A stretch of DNA of 64,000 nucleotides from Polytrichum commune (Eukaryota; Streptophyta; Polytrichopsida; Polytrichales; Polytrichaceae): contig OX485809.1 in the NCBI GenBank assembly GCA_950295325.1, forward strand, positions 32,614,001-32,678,000. Reading direction: 5' to 3'. Position numbers and translations under genes: made by a program. Shown in pieces: positions 1-12,900 of this stretch. The notes beneath the pieces are model-generated. The model was not told the origin of the DNA. It saw only the letters and a list, made by a program, of their open reading frames with translations, and ran no database searches. The stretch's first letter is position 1. Each line of letters starts with the position of its first letter.

Positions 1-152
1 GCCCACGAGACATACTATTACTTACTTGCCCTACCCCTTAAACCGGCTCCCACGTGTCTCACCAAACAACGTGGGACATCTAGAACTCAAGAATTTGAGT
101 GCAGATTTGTTTTTTTGCTCTACCAACTTCAATATTTGGAATTTAGGGGCTT

Positions 153-203
153 GTAATATACCGTTGGAAAGGTCTTGAAAATACCTTTCCAACGGTATAT
201 TAC
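153..203. repeat. Perfect 21-bp inverted repeat with 9-nt loop
   Basis: Bases 153-173 are the exact reverse complement of bases 183-203, with the loop at 174-182. No mismatch is visible. It is not at the end of any element I can define and is not next to a gene. Confidence 0.9.
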
Positions 204-589
204 GCGTCCCAAAAACTTTCAAATTATAGTCTCAAAACAAAAAAAAGAAAAATATGTAGTCATTTAGTGGTTGTAGATCATGGTGGTCAAAAGAACCGCA
301 ATGGGAAATCTTCTAACACTAATTATCAAAGAATTGAACTTTAGTGTTGAGAAAGGTAGGGTGGTAATAATACTAAATATAATCAAACACTAAATATCTT
401 ATTTAGTGTAGTGACAACACAAGGTACATGTCACATGTAAATTACCTTGAACATGTACAAATTAAATCCCTCATTTTTATTTGTAAAAATTGTTGTGAGA
501 AGATTTGCAAGCCACATCTTTGACACATTTAACAAGAAGTGAAGACAAGTGAAGCTCAAGAGAAGACAAGAGAATGATCAAACTTGATT

Positions 590-825
590 TTATTTTTTTC
601 AAAATTTCCCTTTTTGGGCATGTATTAAAAAAACTAGCACCTTCATTTTTTGGTGCATGGTCATTCTTCTTGGTCCACATTCGGTTTGCACATAGTGAGG
701 GGCCCAAGGCTCTCAAAACTAACTTTTTATGAAGTCGGACCATGAAAGTTGGACCATGAACTCGGACCATTGACAAAGGCCATCTTCCATGGTCCGACTT
801 CATGGTCCATAGTGTAAACCGGCCC
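590..825 (-). mobile_element. Partial MITE-B (Harbinger-like) in reverse orientation
   Basis: The sequence is a degenerate reverse-complement match to the left part of the element at 1789-2363. It includes the motif where a 'catggtcc' block leads into 'gtgtaaaccggccc' at the terminus, followed by TTA. The other end is not recognisable, so this is a truncated copy. Confidence 0.6.
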
Positions 826-954
826 TTAGTGTTACGTGGTCCTCAGTTTGGCACTGAAGAAATGCAAAGATTCTCAAACCAAGTGGCTATGTGAGGTCTC
901 CTTATGAACAACATGTTTGACCTTACTCGTCAATAGACAGAAAACTCCCGACAA

Positions 955-1095
955 TTCTAGAAGCACGTTCATGTACACCTTAAACTCCATAATATCAACC
1001 TCCATAATGTCACACACTCTCTAACATCCCGAAACCCTAGGGAACGGATGTTCATAGCTCAAATCTCACTCTTTATTGTCACATTTCTCTCCCTT
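955..1095 (+). repeat. Dispersed repeat, family D, copy 1
   Basis: The block contains 'ataatatcaacctcc', then 'ccctagggaac', then 'caaatctcactctttattgtc'. Closely similar blocks occur at about 54830-54960 (same strand) and 57600-57790 (opposite strand). No coding capacity is seen. Confidence 0.55.
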
Positions 1096-1788
1096 ATATC
1101 ACAAAATTTGTCATTAATACAAACCACCAAAGAAGTCAACCCACACCCTCGCATTGCGCCATGTGTCAACATGTGGAGGTTCATCTTCTCATTCTTAGTC
1201 GTCTTCTTCTTCTATGCCACTTGTTGAATGTTGGTGCATGCGTCCGCCACGTCGCCTGGGAAGGCCAAGTGGAGTGGACCACATTAGCGTAGGTGACGGG
1301 AGAACGAATTCAAATTGTCCTCACATCTCCTATGTGTTATTCCATAATGTCACATGCTACACTAAATCTATAGTATCACACATCCATGTTAACACTACAA
1401 AACTCTGTAATACCACGTGCACTTTGGTTGCCAAATGTGTGATACTATGGAGTTTAGAGTGTATAATTCTACATTCAAACTCCATGTCATCTTTCAAAAG
1501 GTTGCAACCAATCATGATGACATTTGGAGAGGGGGGGGGGTGGGTGGGTTTCCTAGACTCCAATATATGACATGCACTTCACCTAGCGTACTTAATAAAG
1601 TTATCCGTAACGTCCCTCGAAACTAAGAATATAAGGATCTAGAATAGGGTTGTTCATGAGGCCCGCAATTCTAAACCCCAAAGTTGCCCATGGAAGGCTA
1701 GGTTGGCCCACCCATCTAACAGGATAAGCTAGAAAACCGGGTTTCAATAACATGACATCACTCTCTGTGTATGGTGATATAAGTATTA

Positions 1789-2363
1789 TGGTTTGGTTTA
1801 CATCATGGACCATGAAGTCGGATAGTGGAAGATGGCCTTTCTCCATGGTCTGACTCGATGGTCCGATTTCTTAAAAAAACAATCTACAAAGCCTTCGGGC
1901 CTCTCACTAGGTGTAAACTGAATGTGGACCAAGAGGGATGACCATGCACCCAAAAATGAATGTGTTGATTCTTTTTTCAAATATGCCCAAAACATACAGT
2001 TTTGAAAGAAAGGGGGGAAGAAAAAAAAATCAAGTTTGACCATTCTTCTCTTGTCTTCACTTCTCTCCCCCAAAACAAACTTCATTGAATAATCATCATA
2101 ATAACATTTCTCTGCCATGGGCCCCTACCTATTTCTACTAGAGCACCTCTTTTACCTCTCCCACCACAAAACCCGTTGAAACATGTTAGTGAATAATAAA
2201 GGCCTTAAAACATGTCTTTTGAGGACCGCAAACTCCATGGTCACTTTGACATTCATTCTTTTGCTTGGTGTAAACCAAAGTGATCACATGACGAGTTCAA
2301 CAACCAATCACATATTTTACAAGGCTTTGGGACGACTTCGTGGTGCATGGTGTAAACAACCCC
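1789..2363 (+). mobile_element. MITE-B, near-complete copy (about 575 bp)
   Basis: The left end reads 'ggtttggtttacatcatgg' and the right end reads 'catggtgtaaacaacccc', an imperfect terminal inverted repeat. The right flank is TAA; the left flank is TTA. The inside has no protein similarity. It shares ends and interior with the cleaner copy at 55142-55735. TIR shape and the 3-bp A/T target fit a PIF/Harbinger (Tourist-like) MITE. Confidence 0.7.
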
Positions 2364-5038
2364 TAAACCCATGGTTTCGTCTTGTTTTCCTGTACAAACA
2401 ACCCAATTTTACAAGACTCTTTTTTACAATTCACTATATAACCTAGTCCATTTTCTCCCCATTGCCTGGCTTCATCTCCAGAGCTCATCCCATCCATTGA
2501 TTCTCGAGTCCCAGGCTACCTCAAAACAAAAACCCTTGGATGTCACCCTAATTCTTTCACCTAAAGAAGCTTAAAGTACATATGAAGTGTACCCTCTTTT
2601 CGGGAGGATGAAGTGTGCCCTTACACCCCCACAACCCCCATACAAAATATGCAAAAAGATTAAACCCTTGCCTTGTGGACCTCTTTTTTTTAGAACAAAA
2701 TAACCACCAAATTTCATAACCTTACTCATCAACATCCACTCTTTGTTCAGTGGGCCCTTGGAATAGAACAATCGAATGTTCAAAAAGTTGAGCTGAGCAC
2801 GAGCCTCAAATTTATGAGAATCCGACTATCATATTCCAAGGGCCCATTGAACAAACAGCAGGTGTTGAGTAATGTTGTGTTGACCTTTTGGTTCTTTAGG
2901 GGTTAACATAGAAGTGAATGAAGAGTTCCTCAACACGAGGGTTGGTCAAGTCTCTGAAATTTTGCTTGGAATGTGGCATGTTGGATTTTTTGCAATAGAA
3001 AGATTGTAGTTGCCGGTACTTTGTCAATTTCCGCACAAAATAAATAGTTTCTCCAACGAGGGTGACACATGGCGTACTGTGGTTGGATGTAACCCGTGGG
3101 AAAAGCTTATGTGGCATGAAAACAATTCCAGCAATCAAAATGTCTTAGTTGACAAAGCACCAGGTACCATGCAAAATTCTTCTCATATGAACCACCGTGA
3201 AGCTTCTCCTATGCCTCTACACACGTGGTTTGTGCCACGTTCCAATCCTTCGTACGGTCCCCATTAGGGTTTGAGTCCAAAACACTTCTTGATGGACCTT
3301 ATCTTCAAATTCAAGATTGGTTTCTCAAACTAGGAGTATTCAAACTACCAAGATTTGGCAAGAATGTGAAGGCACATTAGTGTCACTCCCATTTTTCATG
3401 CCTTGCATCTGGATCTTAGTCCTTGCATTCATCTTTTGGCTATCGACTAATAAGAGCGTTTGCTTTTGAAGTTGCTTTGTTCTTGGACCCTGGTGTAAAC
3501 CCGCCCGAAGGGTCCGACTGCACATTCTTATTAAGGCTTTGTTTAGAGGTAAGTAACCTTTCAAATTATTTATATTATGCATGCACTGCTTAATGAAATA
3601 AATGATGTGGGCCACATAATTATAATGTATTATAATTTGTGTCATGTTCAAAACTTTGGTCAGTCAACTTTAACCCCACTTTTAAATTGGTCAACCTTTG
3701 GTTATTGGTAACCCATATGTGCAGCCTGCAATCAATTAGCTATAATTCTGGTTAGCTAATCCTCACTAACTCATAAGTTAGCTAGTTCTCTTAACTAGGT
3801 GGATCAGCTCGATCATGAGTGTGTTACGAACTTAAGTCAATGGATTTTCAACCAACTACCATTTTTTCCCAAGGAGCAACTCACATATCATAATAGAATC
3901 ATGCGTAAAGTTGTGGGGATCAAACTCATGCTAAGTTGGCCAAATTGTGAGTTTGAAAGTGTGTCCATAATTCACCAAATTTTTCTCAAGGCTCAAATTA
4001 ACATGCATGAAGAGTGGCTCTGGGCTATTAAAACTTGCTTATAGTTTGTCATACTAAGATGGGTGGGCCAAACCAAACATTCCTTAACTATTAAGCATGC
4101 TTGAAAATGCAATTTTCTTTTTTGGTTGTGTCGCTTTTAGGCTCGGTTACTTTTAGATGTTCCGGATTCTAGGTGTAGGCTCCCCAAGCTCCAGGGAGGG
4201 GTGAACCAACCCATACATTGATTCTTGTTGGACAACTACAACCCTGCCACAACAAGGAACCAATGTATAAGTTATTTCGTCCCAGCCTTAGACTCCCATT
4301 AACAAATATGTTGTTTAAGTGTAAAAGTTCTCACAATTTTTTGGAGACGATAAAAAGAGGTCCAAGGAGATTTACTGAACTTTCACAATTATGCTTTGAC
4401 ACGCAATGAAATAATGAACTCTTATTATAAAATATTTCAAAGATGGATCAAAACTAACAAATTCTTAGTATAAATTATCTCAAAGATGGATCAAACCCAT
4501 TGTGTTGTCCCTCTTTGAGAGCCTCTTTTGAGAACCTATTTGAGGGCATTATGCATAACTATAATACTATCCTAAAATAGACCCGTAAAATATATGATTG
4601 CCCATACTTAGATGTATATTGTCTATTATACAAGACTAATTTATCAAGTAGTGAGATCTTGACTCTGACTCTGGATTCTGGTGGCGTGTTTGGTTTGGGT
4701 TATGTTGATGTAGCTAAAAATAAGTTGACTATGAGACTAAACATCACTTGCAACATGCATGAAAATATTGCATCCACATAACATTATCCAACTATGAGAC
4801 CATGTTGGGTGGGGCTAGGAATATATCATACAAGGAGTGAGAATTCAACATGATAAACTAGTAGACATGGCTGTGGTTGATTTATTTTAGAATGGAATGG
4901 CTCACTGGGGTTGAAGAATGTTATGCATATGTAAGCCTCGGTGACATTTTGTGAACTCCAATTGCGTTGTTTTCCTTCAAGTAATAGTCCTGGAGGTGGG
5001 CTCAATCTTGTATCTAAACTTGGGATCCAAAGCACATC

Positions 5039-5428
5039 TAGGTAGATGGGTCTTAAGTGGCTTGTCTTCTTAATCGGACCCCTCAATTTGATTGGTATGT
5101 AGTTAAGTAAGGATTAAAGCACAAACATCATAAAGACACTTGTGTAAAAGAAATTGGACTATGTCTTAAAATATCAATAACCACTCTACATTTAATAATG
5201 AACACAATTGGGAGGACTTATGTGTCCAGTTAAGAAATCAACAAACATGCACTTATGATAACCATAACTAAATTAGGGGAGGTTCGTTTTTCATTCCGGT
5301 TTTTGCAGACGTTTCATCGTAGACTTGCTAATGCAACATGTGTTTTGTTGTGTAAAATGTAATCGGTAGAAGTTGGAGAACATGAAAAATGAACCAAATA
5401 ACACCCACATACCTTACCTAGTGGAGTA
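5039..5428 (+). mobile_element. MITE-A copy 1
   Basis: This is a roughly 390-bp non-coding repeat. Its left part carries a 'cttaatcggacccct' block and its right part ends 'aataacacccacatacctt', the reverse complement of the family terminus AAGGTATGTGGGTG. The interior blocks 'ttggactatgtctt', 'cacaattgggagg' and 'ccataactaaat' recur in the copies at 43479 and 45298. Confidence 0.75.
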
Positions 5429-6907
5429 ATAACTAATTTTACATAATCCAATAAGTGGAGCACCCTAATGAAAACTATTGAATTCATCCGAACACATTTA
5501 CATTCATCCAGAACAATACGCATACATTCATCCATCAAACAAGGGAAGAACTGCCAGAATATTCTCATTTTCAAAATTCTTAGTGAATACTGGCGATTTT
5601 GTGCCCGAAAATATATGCACGATTCCGATTCCTCAGTTCACCCCGACGATGATGTGACGATTCGGGGACGAGAGACTACGTTCGTCAGAGGAAAGCGACA
5701 CGTAGGGACGAGTGAAATGCGTTCGTCCATTTTCCCGCTTTTTCCCGTTCCCGCTCTAGGTCCCCCGTTCAAACGGCCCGTAGTCTCGCCACTCCCAGTG
5801 GGCGAAGCCTCCGGCTATGGCCAGCTCCCCCGGCTATGGCGTAACGCGAGTCTCAATGCCATGCTTAGCTCGCTTCAAACTGGTTCATCATCATTTTCAA
5901 ACATATGCGGACACTGTGGTAACATCGTTAACTACTTCTTGAATTTTTAAAATTCCATTCCAGTGAACATCAAAGTGTTCTCTTTCATAAGTAGGTTATC
6001 TCTGGTAGGTTTTCGATGCGTAGTTTATTTTTGACGAGTCGGTGGGGCAGTCACCGTGAATGAAAGTCTTATTGTATGTTTTTCCAAGATTTGAGAGTGC
6101 AGTGTTGTTGCTGAGGTTCTTGATGTTTCGCTTGCATTGTCTCTCGTCTTGTTAGAGCGCAACGAGGGGATTGAATGTGGTTGCCATTGTTTTCACCTGG
6201 GTCACATTGCTGGTAACATATTGAAGTGCTCCAGGATAGGGAATTTTGTTAAAGAAGTCCACCTGCGGTCTTTTCTGCAGATGCTTAAACATTTTTCTGA
6301 TATTTGGCAGCAGCTTGAAAGGAAGCGAGAGAACACGAAGTTGTCACTTGGTTGTTATGTTATTCATGCGATATTATATCTGTGGAACAAAAATTGTCGA
6401 ATGGCAAACAATCAATATTGAAATGTAGACCCGAGGAATCCTGGAGAATTTGAAGCGTATCCTATCACAGGAGGGGTTAACGGTGCGGTCATCATCCCTG
6501 GAGAAATTTGGGCCTAGAAGTAGAAGGTGAAGATACAGGTGGTGATCTCAAGAGAGCTGAGGATAAATTTTGTCCAAGGATAAAATTGTACAGGAAACAG
6601 ACCACGGTTTGTTAGAAACATGGGGGAGGAATGGACTTCGGGACGTGCAGAGAACAGGTGAACCGGAAGCGCAGTTGAATATATAACTCTAAGCTGAAAA
6701 GGCAGAGGAAGCAAAAATACACAGACAAGCCATACATTAGGTTGAATATCTGGAATGTATCACCAAACAGTCCGATTCAAACTCCTTTATGTAATAGACG
6801 CTGCTGCGGGATGAGGCTTTTCAGGGCCAACATGGAGAAAGAGTAGCGAAGGGAGGAAAAGAAGGCATAGAAGAGTTAGAGAGGAAGAGTTTCTGAAATT
6901 TAATGCA

Positions 6908-9900
6908 ATGGCTCCGCCGTTTGTTATCCCTACATCCTTACGAAACTTAGAGACACCGGTGGATAACGAGGAGCGCCTCTACGCATTGGAAGTGACGTGC
7001 GTCGAGAATTTGTCTGCTTACGAGGTCGACGAACTTGTGAGAGGTAATTTATATTGCAGTTCCACGAACTTTGTCCGAGCAGGAACTCATTCTCGGTGGA
7101 CAACGAGTCTAGTGAGCAATGAACATGAGATATTGAAGTCCCCGAGAAGACTTTCATTTATTTATCAAGTTCTACCAAAGTTACAAGGGCTCTTCAGGAG
7201 TGAACGGAAGTCTAGTAACACACAGTTCATAACATTCTAACAGGGAATTTTTTCTCGCTTTCCTTAAATTTATACAAGACAGGAACAGCGTCAAAATAGT
7301 CGCCGATTGCTAATGCGACAATGCATCCTTCCTTTTAGCTCAAAAAAACTTACGAGAACTCGAGGGACTCAAATGGACATAATATGTTCTTTACGGAGAT
7401 ATTGGAAAATTAGCATCGCCAAGCCCTAGTGTTTCTTTTTTTGTATTAGCACCCGCAACTTACATGCACAATGCGTAAAAACTAAGCTTCTTTGGATGTT
7501 CAAACAACGGTTAACAAATAAGACGAGGAAAATAAACTTTAGGTAACTGGAATCCATTCTGTCAGAGATATTCCTGATATTCCTTATATTCCTGATATTC
7601 CATGCCAAAGAACTGCACGGAAATAGGAAACATAATCCTCACAACATCTTTGGGGCCAACACTCTAATTGATGAATCTCCAGAAGATATCAAAATTCAAG
7701 AATTGACTGATTAACTCTTTCGTGAAAGGCACTTCCTGTCAACACCTGTGAAAGAAGGCACGATGGACCTTGGTTTTCAGAGCCAACTCACCAAGCAAAG
7801 AATAGTACTACTGGAATCTGAACAATTTTTAGGAAAGTAATCTTGCAAAGAAACCTTGAATCTTTCAGTTTAACCTTGCTTGGAGAATTACAGGGTATGT
7901 GCATATGCCTATTGTGAAATAAAATGATTCTAATCAACGTGTATGTAATGTATACCGAATGGAAGGAATTGCTTATGAGCTGGCCGAGAAGGAAGTCTGG
8001 TGCATTGAGGAGCAAAGCATCTTTGATCAAGTGTATTCTCTCGTCAGGTGGGCCTCAAGTGCATGACTATTCAACTCCAATTCACCTCCCTGAAACATTT
8101 CAATGTCATTTTAGTGCTGTAGAGTTATAAAGTCTTAAATTTTGGTTACATGGGTGCCCTGGTTTATAGATCTTCTTACTCAAGCACACTTTCTTAACTC
8201 ACACACAAATGTTTTTATGATGGTATGGCTGCTTTTTATGTGGAAATTTCTCCAGGTAGGTATATTTTAGTTTCATACTTTGTCATAGTTGGCATGTCCG
8301 TCAGTCACAAATCAGTGAACTTTTAATCATGCCAAGGAACTTTTTGTGTGTTCTCATGTTCTAGGGATGTACTCCCTAGTCTAACTAAAGGATTTGGGTA
8401 CTCTGTCTGCATTATCAGAGGGTTCTCTTACCTGGAGCCATCTGCTAGAGGGAGTCTGGTGGAAAGCCTGTGCTCCAACTTTGCAGTTCTTAACCCTTCT
8501 ATCACAGCACTATCGTATGCATCTGGTGAGTCCAATGAAGATGCTGCGTATATGTCGCAGCAGATGCATTCACATAGGAATGCAATCAAGATCTACTCCT
8601 ACTTCTTGCACTCTATTCTTGTGGTGGAAGAAACCGCAGAGCCAGAGCCAGTAGAAAAGGCACCAAGTGGGAAGGTACAGTCTAAACTTCTTACCTGGTT
8701 ATGTTGAGGAATTCTTGACCATTTTAGAAAATCCCCTTGTCTTTCTACTTTAGAGTAGCATTTCTGCATGTACATTGTTTGTTCTGAATTTGACAAGCTG
8801 TTGTTGTGTATGGGAGCAGAGGAAACAGGCACAACCTCGGAAGGTGCATGTGCCTGCCAAATGGAACTGGGAGGTTCATAGGTTGCGAATTGTTCGCCTG
8901 CTTGCCACAGCATTACAAGGAGACCTGCGACAGCTTTACTCAATGTCACAGCCTGAAGAGAATTTGATTGCCTTCTTTGCCAAGTAAGTTCTAAGGTACT
9001 CTGAACTTGAGAGGGGTGAGGCAAGAATGGCACATCCTGCCACTTACCAGAGTCTCATTCACTCTAGGACTGCATGGAAACTTCTCGACTGTTCAGTCTT
9101 TAGATGAAGAGCCCTGTGCTTGTTTTCACAATCTCAATCTTGCGACTTTCATTTTTGTTTGAGAAGTATTGATGACCTATCATATGTGTGTTCTGGATGT
9201 GGGTGTTTTGATATTCTTCAGGGCCGCTTTCTCACTCCTGGAGAACCCAACTTATGTGAAGGAAAAGGATCTCAAAGATGCCCTCACCAACATTGTGGCA
9301 GCATGTGCAGCAAAGTATGGTTATTTAGTACCTGTCACTTCTACAATCCTCAACCTTCTACACAAGTATGAGCATCTTCCACTTCCCCTTGCAGATCTGG
9401 TTGCCCTCGCTGAGGAGAAGTACCATAATAGCAGCCTGCCAGTGGCAGTACTAAGAGAGATTGGCCACATAAATCCTGAGGACTTAAAGCGTGACAATGC
9501 AGGAGCTGATAATGTAAGTGCTTTTCTGGTTGCACTGGCTGAACGGTTGCCAAAGCTCATGACAATGAATCTGAGTATCATCACATCTCACCTGGATGGC
9601 GATGCATACAAGATGCGCAATGGTGTTGTCCAAGTGATTGGTACATTGATCATTAAGGCTTCCAAAGATCCTTCTGTGGATGCTGGGGGGGATGAAACAG
9701 TACGGCTTCGTACCAAACAGGTCAGTGGAATTTGTATTTAATTTCATTGCCTTGACCATGTTATCAGTTACCTGGCTGCTCCCAGTAAGTCAATAAATCC
9801 TAAATATGGCTTCAACACATGGTAGCCCAAATTGCTTGCCTGTTGGTTTATAATGTTTTTTCATTGAACTGACCAGGGAATGGTGGACATTCTGCTGGAG

Positions 9901-12900
9901 CGTGCCAGAGACTCCAATGCTTACACACGTAGCAAAGTCTTACAAACCTGGGCAACCCTTTGTGTGGAAAGTGCCGTCTCTATTGGTCATTGGAACCTGG
10001 TTTCTGGTGTAGCTGCTGGGAGGTTGGAGGACAAAGGGTCTCTTGTAAGGAAGAGTGCTCTGCAATTACTTACCACCCTTCTCCAGTTCAATCCCTTTGG
10101 TCCGAGTCTTCGAACTGGACCCTTTGAAGCTACGCTAGGCCAGTACAAGGAAAAGTTACGAGAGATGGAACTAGCAAGTCCAAGCGTCAACAAGGAGGCA
10201 ACCAATCCCTTGGCCAATATACACGATGATGATGATATGGATAGAATCACCTCCCCAGATGCTGGGGGGAATGCTGGCATGGGTGAAGGTGATACCTTAC
10301 CCAACACACAGTATGAGGAGGAAGACTCATCTCAGGTTAGAGGAACAAATCCGCTACTGCTTTTTTTCACCATTTATTTTATTTGCACCTTCTGACCTCC
10401 TTTGCACTTTTCATCAGTTTGTACATGTGTTGCATCTGAGCCCACAGAGCATCCTGCCTAGACCTCATGCTTAGTATATTTTTGCAGGTTGTACATGAGC
10501 CTGATGTACCCACTGCGACAGATTTTGGGGGACTTGAACAAACCAGAGCTCTTGTGGCTTCTCTGGAGTCAGGACTGCAATTTGCTCAATGTGTAGCAGG
10601 GGTCATGGATGTGCTTAAGCAGCTTCTTGCTTCATCATCTTCAGATGATGTCAAGCATGCCATCACTCTTCTGATACTTGCCCGCCAGTTTGAAGTTGAT
10701 GGTGCTGAAGAAAGTCTGCGCAAGATGCTTCCTCTTGTATGACCTATCTTCTTAGGAGCTCGCATTAAATGCAGTATCTTGACGACATTTTGAAGTTTGT
10801 TCTTGAGAGTCTTTGAATTGTAGTTGATATGCCTGCTAGTGTATATCACAAAACTCATACTTCCCAGACAAGATATTGATACTAACTAGAGTGTTCTCAA
10901 TTCTTTGGTCTGGGAACTCAATGCTGTTACTTGATAATATGTCTTGAATCTGTTGTTGGATAACTTGGTTGTTTGGGCTCTTGATGTCAAACCTCTTTTC
11001 CTATTAGTATTGGTTACTCATAGTGCTATTTGAAAATGCATCATGTTCCCTTGTAAATCTTCCAGGTTCTTTTACTAAAGTTGACGTAAGGTTGTGCATC
11101 CAATTCTATTATCATGTGCTAGATGACGAAAGCTGGATTATTCCAGCTCATAAGGATGTTTTTTTGATGTCTCAGGTTTTCTCTCAAGAGAAAAGTATAT
11201 GTGAGGCTGTTGAGGGAGCCTTCACCAGTCTTTACATGAAGCGAAGTCCATCTGAGACAGCACTGAACCTTATTACTCTCACATTGGATGGAAGTATAGG
11301 GGATCTAGCATCCATTGAAGCTCTTGTCAGCAAGTTCACAGCAAAGGGAGACATCTCTCATGGCACGGTACTGGAATTTGCAATTGTTGTTTCATATTTT
11401 CCACTATGTGATATTGGCTATACCTTCCTATGTAAGTACAAATACATAGTAATGTGCAATTGAGTCTGATGATTTACAAATTGTCCCTGGCCCTTGCAGA
11501 TTTCAGCTCTTTGGAACTACTTTACATTCAATGCTCCTGATGTTACCCCTCAGAAAAGCCGAGGGGCCCTTGCTATCTTGTGTATGGCTGCAAAGTTGCA
11601 ACCTCGTGTTCTAAGCTCTCATCTTCAAAGTGTAATGGACATTGGTCTAGGCCGACGTGCCAAAGAAGATCCTTTACTTGCAAGATATGCATGCATTGCA
11701 CTTCAACGTCTGTCTGATGATGACCGAGTCAGCCTTGGCTCCGGCCACAAGGTCTTCAGTATTTTGTCTAGCTTAATTACTGGACCAGGTGAATGACAGA
11801 AATATTGCTGTTTTCCACTACATAAACATTGAATTTCTGCTTGTCATATTCTGTGCTGGTTGTGAGTGACCCAAACATAATCTGTTGCTAGTTTTATCAT
11901 TTGCTAGTAGGAGAAAAAATCTTTTAGTTTACTAAATGCTTTTCTCTTGACAGGGCTACCTGAGGAGAGCTGGTACTCCGCAGCTGAGCAAGCCATTAAT
12001 GCCATCTATGTTCTTCATCCAACTCCTGAAGCTTTTGCGTCAGCACTTCTTATCAAGTTCTCTCAGTCAGTATTTGGCAGATCCAACTTGAGAGCAAGAA
12101 AATCTTTACCTGTGGAAGAATCAAGCAACTCTGGTCCTGCAGTTCCTGAAAGTCCTGCAAGAATGGAGGGTGATGAATATCAACCCATGGCTTCCCCTCT
12201 TAGTCGATTCCTTTTTGCACTGGCGCATGTTGCTCTCAAGCACCTAGTATATGTTGAAACGTGTGTACGGAAGGTTAGAAAGCAAAGGGCGGACAAAGAG
12301 AAGGCAGCAGCAGATGTGGCAGCTGATTTACAGGCCAATGCTGGTGGGAGTTCTGCTCAACAAGCCAGCAATAAAGCTAAGGTGAACCACCTTCATTTGC
12401 TACCTGAAAAAGCTGCTGTTTGAGAGCGGGAGAGATCATAGTATTTTAATACCTTCTATTTCATATCGAGGTTCTATGTTTGTGGTAAGGATTGACTGTG
12501 AGTCAGTTGGTAAGAAGACCCTCTGTATCATCCGAGTTAAAAATAAACATTAGTCTGAAGAATTTGTTGTGCAGATTGAGAACTGTGCTAACACACTATA
12601 CCTGGAACTTTTCAGGTGGAGAGCATAAATGCAGAATTGGGGTTGGCAGCTTCAGAAGATGCCAGAATAGATGTGCTACTGGAGAAAACTGAAAAAGAAA
12701 TAATATCTGGTGAAGAGAGTCGACGGTTTCTAATTGGTTTCATGGCTCCAATTGTTGCCAAGGTCTGTCGGAATTCTGGCCTGATGCAACAGGTACTGTA
12801 ATTTTTTGCCTTCAGCTTCTGGATTCCACTAGTCTGGTTATCTTCAGCTCATTGTTGGCACTGATGTGATATTGACAGTGTACATTCTCTAATGTTTGGA

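Larger units (their letters stand above)
1..6907. other. Gene-poor, repeat-rich region upstream of CAP-D2
   Basis: No open reading frame here resembles a known protein, and none shows a chain of phase-matched exons. The stretch holds a hairpin, two TIR-element copies, a MITE-A copy and a dispersed repeat, each listed separately. A segment at about 5630-5860 is clearly richer in G+C than its surroundings. It could be promoter or untranslated leader for the gene starting at 6908, but that is only a guess from composition. Confidence 0.6.

Noticed and set aside
1214-1570. 118-codon plus-strand frame starting [12 protein letters not shown]
   Set aside because: Runs through A/T-rich repeat-like DNA and a G10 tract; no family and no splice chain.
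5468-5950. 160-codon plus-strand open frame
   Set aside because: It crosses from A/T-rich DNA into a G+C-rich patch, the peptide looks like no protein family, and there are no partner exons. More likely promoter or leader sequence.
8599-9033. 144-codon minus-strand frame, and similar ones at 9321-9759 and 9987-10307
   Set aside because: Antisense shadows of well-supported CAP-D2 exons.
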